Assembly (NCBI GenBank): GCA_000316135.1
Contig: JH993804.1
Span: 3,662-26,798 of the forward strand
Reading direction: 5' to 3'
DNA: 23,137 bases
Source of the DNA: Trachipleistophora hominis
Taxonomy: Eukaryota; Microsporidia; Pleistophoridae
Positions 18,095-23,137 of the stretch are shown here, one piece after another (position 1 is the first letter of the stretch; each line of letters starts with the position of its first letter). Position numbers and translations under genes: made by a program. The notes beneath the pieces are model-generated. The model worked only from the letters and a program-made list of their open reading frames with translations, searched no databases and was not told the origin of the DNA.

Positions 18095-19540
18095 TTATAA
18101 TTCAATGTACTTTTCTAGCAGCGCAAATAATGTATCGGAGCAGTACGGCTTTATGACCACTTCTTTAATCCCCATTCTTAAATACTCGTAACATCTTCTT
18201 TCATCGAATGAATCTAGCGTAAGAAACACGATCTTATCATTTTCTAAGTATCTTTTAACGAGCACGTAATTATCAACTGACTTGTCTGATATTATAAGGA
18301 TGTCTGCATTCAGGTGATCGTTAGTAATTTCAATGGGGAGAGTAGAAAGAAATCGGGTGATATACATCTGGTCGTATTCTGTATTTTCAATGACAGCCAC
18401 ATTTTTTTTTGCCGGTGTATTGCCGTTCAACGATTTGTGCTGATTGACACTAAAAATATTTCTTGTTATACCGATGTGATTATCAGCCTTCATTGTTAAA
18501 TCTTCATTTTCCCGTCTGTTTCTCAGCTGGTCTTCTTTAAAAGATTCCTCAAATGCCCAGTCGTACGTTTTAACGCTTTCATATTTTCGGTTTGAATCAA
18601 AGAAACTTTCCAACTTATCGTAATTATTACCAGACGTGTTTAACATTCCTGTTTTTTTACCATAACAAAAAGATATATCAGCACCTGTGAATGATAACTC
18701 GTCATTCTTTGCTGAAGGACCGTCATAGACCGCTTCTCCCAATTTTTTAAAATTTCTATAAACATATTCACACGTATTCCTTTGGCAAGCATTAGTTTCG
18801 TTCATGTTTGCCCTACAATCGTTGTACAATTTCTCTTCATCGCTTTGATCATCTTTTTCTGTATTATTTCCTATCTCTTTGTTGTTCATCCACTGGCAGT
18901 CTATAATATACTTTTCTTGTGTACTCTCTCCCTCCACCCTACGCATCATCTTTTCGTTGATCATCGTATTGCTATCAGCATTTTCTTTTCGTACTACACC
19001 ACACTCTGCCTCACAGCTATTAGTTTTTTCATTTCCCAACTCTTTCTTTTTCATAACAATCCTCTTTTTATTTCTAACCACATCATCTTTCTTCTCACCA
19101 CCACTAACACCGTCTAAATTTTTACCAGTTCTAAACCTCATTGTATTCATGCCCATCATTTCCTTAATCTCACTCATTTCTCTCCACAAACAATTATATT
19201 TTATCCACAACTCTTCGATACGTCTTTTAACCTCATTTCCTCTCCTCCTTCTTATCCATCTGCTCAAAAACGGTTTCTCCTTCATAAAATGCTCCTGCCT
19301 AAATTCATGTACGTTGTTTAAAGTGTTTTTAACTTTTCTAAATCCGTACTTGTTGAGTTGGCGCACAAATGAGGAAAAATTATCGTGGTTAAAATATTTG
19401 GTGAGTACATACAACGTAAACATATGCTGGTTAGGTATTATTATGCTCTTGCCTGTCGATGACCATCTTATGTATGGATGGTTAGTAGGTGTTTCAAGAA
19501 TGGTGAATAGATGATTAATGAATGATGAGGAGGACGACAT
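18095..19540 (-). CDS. HSF-type transcription factor with receiver-like C-terminus (SKN7-like layout)
   Basis: 481 residues. Residues 7-70 are a clear HSF DNA-binding domain: IRWSSTGKSIIIPNQHMFTL, then LTKYFNHDNFSSFVRQLNKY and GFRKV, the family signature 'L..yFkH.NfsSFVRQLN.YGFrKv'. It continues with EFRQEHFMKEKPFLSRWIRRR, then a short coiled-coil-like helix (about 100-130). Residues 130-375 are Asn/Lys/Glu-rich and probably disordered. Residues about 378-481 resemble a response-regulator receiver: KNVAVIEN (strand 1), ADILIISDK (strand 3), KIVFLTLDS with the conserved Thr (441), and YLRMGIKEVVIKPY with the conserved Lys-Pro (464-465), then a last helix. The acidic pocket after strand 1 is E-N rather than D-D/E-D, and helices 2 and 3 are shortened, so phosphorylation is doubtful. 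Fungal SKN7 has this HSF plus receiver order. A7 and A9 tracts (18652-18658, 18402-18410) keep frame. CCCC lies 14 nt before the ATG. Confidence 0.9.
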   Translation of the reverse strand: MSSSSSFINHLFTILETPTNHPYIRWSSTGKSIIIPNQHMFTLYVLTKYFNHDNFSSFVRQLNKYGFRKVKNTLNNVHEFRQEHFMKEKPFLSRWIRRRRGNEVKRRIEELWIKYNCLWREMSEIKEMMGMNTMRFRTGKNLDGVSGGEKKDDVVRNKKRIVMKKKELGNEKTNSCEAECGVVRKENADSNTMINEKMMRRVEGESTQEKYIIDCQWMNNKEIGNNTEKDDQSDEEKLYNDCRANMNETNACQRNTCEYVYRNFKKLGEAVYDGPSAKNDELSFTGADISFCYGKKTGMLNTSGNNYDKLESFFDSNRKYESVKTYDWAFEESFKEDQLRNRRENEDLTMKADNHIGITRNIFSVNQHKSLNGNTPAKKNVAVIENTEYDQMYITRFLSTLPIEITNDHLNADILIISDKSVDNYVLVKRYLENDKIVFLTLDSFDERRCYEYLRMGIKEVVIKPYCSDTLFALLEKYIEL

Positions 19541-20033
19541 TTTGTCTTGTTCTTGGGGAATGGCAGGATGTTGTTTATGCTTGTTATAGTTAATGAAAGA
19601 CTTTTATAGAAAAAGAAAGAACATGGTTTATAATGTGTATCAGTAAAAAATAAGTATTGATTAGAAGATTATTTTTCGATAACGCTTATATTACAAATAA
19701 TTTCTAAGAGTATAATTATATTTAATATGGTAATAGATCTAAATCAGGAGTAAAATATGTTTGATTGGATGTAAATGATTATTTTCTACTTTTAAAATTT
19801 TATAGTAATTAGCTGTTTTTAGGCTGTTATAGGTAGAAAGAAGCGAAAAAACTGCCAAATAAAACAGTTTTTTTTTTAAAAAGAGTAAGTACGTTCTTCA
19901 TTTTTTAGATTGGATAAACTTTATTTAAAAAACCTCGTTAGCTCATCGCCTAGTTAATCATCACTCACATTCTATTAATTCCTACCGTCCTATACTAGCG
20001 GAGAAAACAACAAAGTCAACTCCTGGCCCTTTA
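19541..20033. other. AT-rich leader/intergenic region
   Basis: No coding-like frame. The composition changes from AT-rich to mixed near 20000, where the hairpin-dense region begins. Confidence 0.5.
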
Positions 20034-21166
20034 GAGCTTATAATCATGGTCATTGATCTTTGGTTCTTGGAAGTACAGCAAAGCTCACCAAACAAACACG
20101 TCCTACATGGCTAAGACTTAAATTTTATTCGATGAACCATGGACATAGATCGAAGTGATGTCACATAGTGCAACAGGGACTTTAGCAGTATGCTAACAAC
20201 ATACTGACCGTTCTCCTTCAAGGGGCGCTCAAGCTACTCCTGCCTTGGGATATGCACATTTAAATTATCACACTTTGCACAAAGCCGCATACTTTGACCT
20301 TAGCATGAGGCCTCCTTCCACTTACAGCTGTCATCTTCACAGCCTATCATTCGCCTCGTTGTTCACTATAGGCTTTGTAGGGAGGCCTCTGAGTCCGCAA
20401 CGCGGACATTTTCATTGCCAACAGCGTCTACTTCACGCCATCTTCGATCTGGCGACACACAGGCGTGTCATTCGTAGACTGCTTAAAACAGTCCGTGCCT
20501 GCATGGCAGGCTTGTTTACCATCCTGTATCGGCAGGATAATCTTTAGCACTTAGTGTCGTTCATATTCACTGAGCATAGTGTCTGTGCTCGGGGATATGA
20601 TGCCCGTATCATGGGTGTGTTACCGGCCAATGATCGAAGTAGTCTACCGATCTTTTTTTAAGCAGTTTAATTATTACCTCATACAACAACATGCAATCAA
20701 ACTTACTCTTTTGGTCCGCTGGTACCGACTATGGTCACCGGCCTTTGGTTCATTGAGGAAATCAGTGCATCGCTTCGCACAGCAACTCCGCGCGCATCCT
20801 AACAACAACAGAAAATTATGATACCATCACAGCAGCGATCTTAACACGCAAGTCATAACTTGCGTCAGACCACCCTCCTAGGAGTACCCCGAGGAATTCC
20901 TCTTCTCGGGATTTTAACATGTGTTTAGTTCCTGGCAACCTCTCATCCAGCCAAGAAACCTTGTTCTGTACTCGGCCCATCTCTCACACCTCCGTAGGAG
21001 ATGCCATGCGGTTTCCCTCTCCCTCTACCCACAAAATGAGCATTTTCTCCCATATACTGGACGATTGCGCCGTATTCAGTAAGGCAGTAGGCATACATAA
21101 ATGCGCCGATTCGCATTTTAATCAATGCAATGCATCCGCTGTAAATCGCTGGATCAGCGACGATGC
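20034..21166. ncRNA. Candidate large structured non-coding RNA locus (hairpin-dense, GC-richer)
   Basis: About 1.1 kb with markedly less AT than its flanks, stops in every frame, and many perfect stems. Examples: GAGCTT/AAGCTC (20034-20086), CAGTATG/CATACTG (20186-20206), and an 11-bp helix with one G.U, GAGGCCTCCTT/AGGGAGGCCTC (20307-20317 with 20379-20389), enclosing AGCCTAT/ATAGGCT (20341-20374). Then about ten hairpins in tandem from 20393 to 20652: GTCCGC/GCGGAC, CGCCA/TGGCG, GACAC/GTGTC, GACTG/CAGTC, GCCTGC/GCAGGC, ATCCTG/CAGGAT, CTTAGTG/CACTGAG, GAGCATA/TGTGCTC, ATGAT/ATCAT, GATCG/CGATC, the last followed at once by T7 (20653-20659). Further on: ACGCAAGT/ACTTGCGT (20846-20865), CCCGAGGA/TTCTCGGG (20888-20910), CATCTC/GAGATG (20978-21003), AAATGCG/CGCATTT (21099-21118), TCGCTG/CAGCGA inside GCATC/GATGC (21132-21166). 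No rRNA, SRP, RNase P/MRP or snRNA signature was recognised. Strand, ends and number of transcripts are unknown. Confidence 0.5.
20653..20659 (+). terminator. Oligo-T directly after a hairpin, possible Pol III stop
   Basis: Seven T follow the GATCG/CGATC hairpin (20632-20652) on the plus strand. If the hairpin region is a Pol III transcript, this would end a first RNA of roughly 450-620 nt; hairpins further downstream would then belong to another transcript. Confidence 0.3.
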
Positions 21167-21180
21167 CCCACCAAAATTTG

Positions 21181-21751
21181 AATAGACATATAGATAATAA
21201 TTTAATTAAACGTTGAATGTTTAATTCTTAGTTCGTTAAAAAAATAAAACAAAAATCTTTGTCATAAACCAACAATAGCTTATTAATACCGTGTTATACA
21301 TCGGTTAGAGGTCGTTTATCACATATCTAGCTGATACTACTGGGGAATGAAAACCCAATGGCTTACAAAAAGCATCTGAATAAACAACAGAAAAAAATTC
21401 GAATTTAAAAAATAGACCAACATAAAACACGTCATTTAAGTACTTTAATCGAAATCAAACCGCTACTAAAACTCGGGTGGACATTAAAGTCAAGTTCATG
21501 GTTGTGACTATGAATTTGACACCAATATTTCACTTATTACATCGTTATAACCTAAAGCTGTCATTCAAACACATTTCCCTTTTCTTATTCCTGCTTTTGT
21601 TTCATTATCGTCATCGGATTGAATAAACAATTGCTTTCAACTTGTTCTTCATGTTTATCCGGATTATTCGGTAGGTTTGTCGAATTAGCTTGCACTATTG
21701 AAGAATTCTTAGTGATGACTAAATTAGACTCACTAAATGAAACTCTACGCA
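21181..21751. other. AT-rich spacer with an 8-bp hairpin
   Basis: AATTAAAC, 7-nt loop, GTTTAATT (21204-21226) lies just beyond the structured region. No gene is supported; the plus ORF at 21619-21876 overlaps the relic on the other strand and is a shadow. Confidence 0.45.
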
Positions 21752-22494
21752 TTAACCAATGTCCTTCTCGGCCTCATATTCATGTTCAAATTGTTGTAAG
21801 GTGTGATCAAGTTTTTCTAAACCGTCCTCATCAAATGGACATAATTTATTATGAGAAAACGCTTTATAGTATCTGAAAACAAGTTCATGGAAATATGTAT
21901 GAAACTGGTTAGCATTCGTAATCATCTCGTTTGACCACCTCTCCGGATTTTCTTCTATGATGAGACGACGAGCCATATAATAAAATAGAGTTTCAACTAT
22001 GCAACCAATACGTGCTAGGTTAAAATGTGTATCTGTATAACGATTGATACTTTTTCGCACATTTTCTTGTTTCGCCACTTTGCTTTCGTCTAGAAAAGAA
22101 AAGGAATTGCTGTGAGATCTAGTTCAGTAAGAACTTGCTTATGTAATAATTCATCTTGTTCGCATACAATAATCACTTTCCTTTAGGCAGCTTATTTTGA
22201 ATTAAACGATTGTTCAGAATGGTTGAATTCTCGCATTTGTGCAACGTTGTCTTTATGACCAAGGACTGGATACTTCCTTCGATAAAGTACTGCTGATATT
22301 CTTTAAACATTATTATAATGATTATTGCACAGATTTATGAAACTGTTCACTAATTTTACATTGTTTAATGACTTTATACATGGTTCTTTTTCCCAAGAAT
22401 TGTTAACAGCACCTTCACTATTCTTTACAAATTCATCACCATCTTTGTGCCTTGATTGCTGAATGACATGTGCCATACTTATGGGAATGATCAT
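21752..22494 (-). pseudogene. Multiply frameshifted relic of a secreted-type protein
   Basis: Four adjacent minus-strand frames read as one former protein of about 245 residues. Piece 1 (22494-22303): MIIPISMAHVIQQSRHKDG, a short hydrophobic start, then NSWEKEPCIKSLNNVKLV. Piece 2 (22307-22173): FKEYQQYFIEGSIQSLVIKT and on to LPKGK. Piece 3 (22176-22090): VIIVCEQDELLHKQVLTELD then LTAIPFLF. Piece 4 (about 22093-21752): VAKQENVRKSINRYTDTHFN, RLIIEENPERWSNEMITNAN, ending HEYEAEKDIG. Each piece starts where the previous one stops, which chance ORFs would not do. The changes are one +1 and two of the opposite sense, not at long homopolymers, so this is decay rather than the A7 pattern seen elsewhere. 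Piece 4 begins after a TGA and has no upstream ATG. Family not recognised. Confidence 0.5.
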
Positions 22495-22503
22495 TACAAA
22501 CAA

Positions 22504-23137
22504 CTTAAAACATCATAGGCCTTTGAATTTATTCTCTCTTTATATTTTTGTGCTTTGATAAAAATGTTTTTATATTTCATCGTGAAATTTGCTGATGGTT
22601 CTAATCGGTATTTGTAAAGAGAAATATCATTTTCTTCTTGTTTGGTTGATATTTATGAGAAGAAATGCTACATTTGTTTGTATTGATGACTTTGAACTCA
22701 TTTACAAACGGAAAATGGAATAAAATACAGTGCTTAGCACGTACTATTAGCCTGCAAATACCTATTTTTGAACTAATACACTTTCTTACCAGAATTAAAT
22801 TATACTTGCTTTTATTGCAAGGCAAAATATCAACTGACAATTAATCAAATCGAATACGATCTTCTTACTGCTTGTACGCATATTTAATCGAAGAGGAAAG
22901 TATATAGCCTTGAAATGATGAAAAATAATCACTACGGTATTATTCTAAAACAATATTAAAAGGTCTTATTGCAGTTTTTAGAAAATAATCGCACATAGTT
23001 GCTTTTTATTGTGTTGTGTAAAAACATAATGATAGAACTTATCATTTTACGGATAATGGAACGAGCATGAAAAAGGAGAAAATAAGTAAGATAGAAAAGA
23101 AAATAAACGCTTTTGACAATATTCAAATAGATAGTGG
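22504..23137. other. AT-rich end region, no supported gene
   Basis: One minus-strand frame (22840-22601) of 79 residues starts with TTG. It has a slightly more protein-like composition than other chance ORFs but no motif, so it is not called. Confidence 0.5.

Noticed and set aside
20034..21166. Ribosomal RNA fragment
   Set aside because: None of the universal small- or large-subunit rRNA motifs I looked for occurs on either strand.
20579..21185. Reverse-transcriptase-like words (CYRPM, GVPRGIPL, ILDDCAVFSK) suggesting a non-LTR retrotransposon relic
   Set aside because: They lie in three different frames with wrong spacing and no fingers or palm continuity, in a region better explained by dense hairpins. 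Kept as an alternative to be tested by BLASTX.
22601..22840. 79-aa minus-strand ORF
   Set aside because: It starts with TTG, has no ATG until near its end, and has no motif.

Overview
The window looks like eukaryotic nuclear DNA from a microsporidian or a close relative. The DNA is AT-rich and the genes are short, divergent and without visible introns. Several start codons have a CCC(C) triplet 3-14 nt upstream, as reported for microsporidian translation starts. The proteins are shortened versions of fungal/eukaryotic families. Gene density is low and at least two loci are decayed, so this would be a large-genome, gene-sparse lineage rather than a compact one. The species cannot be fixed from the sequence alone.

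Layout, left to right. (1) 1-631 (+): 3' part of an MLH3-type MutL homologue whose 5' end lies outside the window. (2) 1378-1524 (-): possible 48-aa protein. (3) 1625-2359 (-): GLTSCR1/BICRA-domain chromatin-remodelling-type protein. (4) 2360-5847: gene-free AT-rich DNA. (5) 5848-6531 (-): helical protein with a signal-peptide-like start, unrecognised. (6) 7.9-8.09 kb: small GC-richer island full of hairpins, bounded by a TATA-like box and a T5 run. (7) 8517-9380 (-): frame-broken ubiquitin-specific-protease relic lacking catalytic residues. (8) 11483-12805 (+): 440-aa unrecognised protein with a basic, AT-hook-like patch. (9) 13523-14143 (+): proteasome subunit RPN10. (10) 15173-16133 (+): arrestin-fold protein in two frames. 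(11) 16878-17328 (-): ribosomal protein uS15 in two frames. (12) 18095-19540 (-): HSF-type DNA-binding protein with a degenerate response-regulator receiver-like C-terminus (SKN7-like layout). (13) about 20.03-21.17 kb: roughly 1.1 kb of GC-richer, non-coding-looking sequence with nested and tandem hairpins, the best candidate for an undescribed structured RNA. (14) 21752-22494 (-): multiply frameshifted relic of a secreted-type protein.

Three points stand out. First, the hairpin-dense region at 20-21 kb and the smaller one at 7.9 kb. Second, uS15, the arrestin-like gene and the USP-like relic all change frame at an A7 tract, always in the same sense (one base too many). uS15 is normally essential, so the cause is either homopolymer error in the assembly or real slippage/+1 frameshifting. 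Third, the SKN7-like fusion, in a group thought to lack two-component signalling.

The genes do not form one pathway. They are ordinary housekeeping and regulatory functions (mismatch repair/meiosis, chromatin, proteasome, endocytic adaptor, translation, transcription) separated by long spacers.
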